This document shows positions 5,349 to 5,588 of a stretch of 5,588 bases of DNA, piece after piece. The translations under genes were made by a program, and so were the position numbers. The number at the start of each line of letters is the position of its first letter. The stretch's first letter is position 1. The notes under the pieces were generated by a model. That model made no database searches, was not told the DNA's origin, and saw only the letters and a program-made list of their open reading frames with translations. Location: positions 1-5,588 of the forward strand of contig CAYREV010000070.1 in NCBI GenBank assembly GCA_964423345.1, given 5' to 3'. The stretch comes from CAYREV01 sp964423345. GTDB taxonomy: Bacteria > Bacteroidota > Rhodothermia > Balneolales > Balneolaceae.

Positions 5349-5370
5349 AGTATATTAATTTTACACTATA
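5349..5370. promoter_or_regulatory. AT-rich promoter-like element sharing its core with the TasA-like promoter
   Basis: On the minus strand AGTGTAAAATTAATATACT (5367-5349) matches the operon promoter core AGTGTAAAATTCTATATACT except for one inserted base and one substitution. It is nearly palindromic, so its direction is uncertain. Leftward it would transcribe a region with hairpins but no gene. Rightward it would start about 65 nt before the weak TTG 5449 frame. Confidence 0.55.
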
Positions 5371-5588
5371 GCGGGCGGTCGCTCGCGGTTCTCCAGGTCG
5401 TGGGGTGACGGGTCTGACGACCGGCGGTTCGTTGGGAGGGAGACACCCTTGTTGAGGCGGTGCGACCAGGCCGGGCGTATGGGATCCATGCGCCGGGGTT
5501 GCGCGCCGGCCGCGAGCCACCGACGGTCGCTAGCGACGACGTGCGGGGTCACCCTGGGCCGGGGTCATGCACCGGGCGCCTCGGGATG

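Larger units (their letters stand above)
5001..5588. other. Gene-free right end
   Basis: 588 bp in which no frame on either strand has convincing protein character. The longest frames (minus 5520-5107, minus 5338-5072) are Arg/Pro/Ser-rich and start at non-ATG or unsupported codons. I saw no tRNA or rRNA signature. The stretch holds an AT-rich promoter-like element (5349-5370), a hairpin (5188-5224) and short GGAGGCT repeats (5266-5295). A + strand frame from TTG 5449 after GGGAGGGA, or ATG 5479, stays open to the window edge and could be a gene start, but its composition is poor. Confidence 0.5.

Noticed and set aside
5107..5520. 137-codon minus-strand frame at the right end
   Set aside because: It reads through the AT-rich promoter-like element, is Arg/Pro/Ser-rich, and lacks a supported start or any recognisable segment.
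5449..5588. + strand frame from TTG 5449 (after GGGAGGGA) or ATG 5479, open to the window edge
   Set aside because: The ribosome-site-like sequence is tempting, but the 46 residues are Arg/Gly/Ala-rich with no signal or domain; more sequence to the right is needed to judge.

Overview
The window is a high-GC scaffold piece, roughly two-thirds G+C by eye, with a 100-N placeholder gap at 1403-1502, so it probably comes from a draft or metagenome assembly. Short AT-rich islands in GC-rich intergenic DNA look like archaeal TATA/BRE promoters. A SEC11/SipW-type (Ser-His-Asp) signal peptidase and NEW3-like beta-sandwich proteins also fit an archaeon, for example a high-GC Thermoplasmatota or halophile-type lineage. 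This is an inference: high-GC Gram-positive bacteria also carry SipW/TasA-like loci, and no phylogenetic marker is present.

Layout. At the left edge (about 3-77, + strand) is the probable C-terminal end of a gene convergent with the rest. From 4301 down to 140 the main genes all lie on the minus strand in two groups. Group 1 runs 4301 to 2199: a secreted TasA-like protein (198 aa), a second secreted paralogue of it (189 aa), and a SEC11-type signal peptidase that overlaps the second paralogue by 4 nt and carries an unusual cytoplasmic coiled-coil tail. After a 246-bp intergenic region with a TATA-like element, group 2 runs 1952 to 140: a cytoplasmic coiled-coil protein built of 11-residue (hendecad) repeats and interrupted by the assembly gap, then a membrane protein with a predicted beta-sandwich domain on each side of one transmembrane helix. 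On the other strand, after a gene-free 380-bp stretch with tandem and inverted repeats, is a small secreted peptide gene (4785-5000) with a symmetric C-x9-CC-x9-C motif. The last 588 bp hold no gene I can support, but do hold another AT-rich element and hairpins.

How it may work together (inference): the two paralogues resemble substrates of SipW-like peptidases, as in TasA/TapA-SipW of Bacillus or the archaeal bundling pili related to TasA. Their signal peptides share an LTGxS(F/W)A end, and they would be processed by the adjacent peptidase and assembled outside the cell as a fibre or matrix. The cytoplasmic tail of the peptidase and the hendecad coiled-coil protein could be an internal scaffold that localises processing or assembly. 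That link between a TasA-like system and dedicated cytoplasmic coiled coils is the most novel idea in the window.
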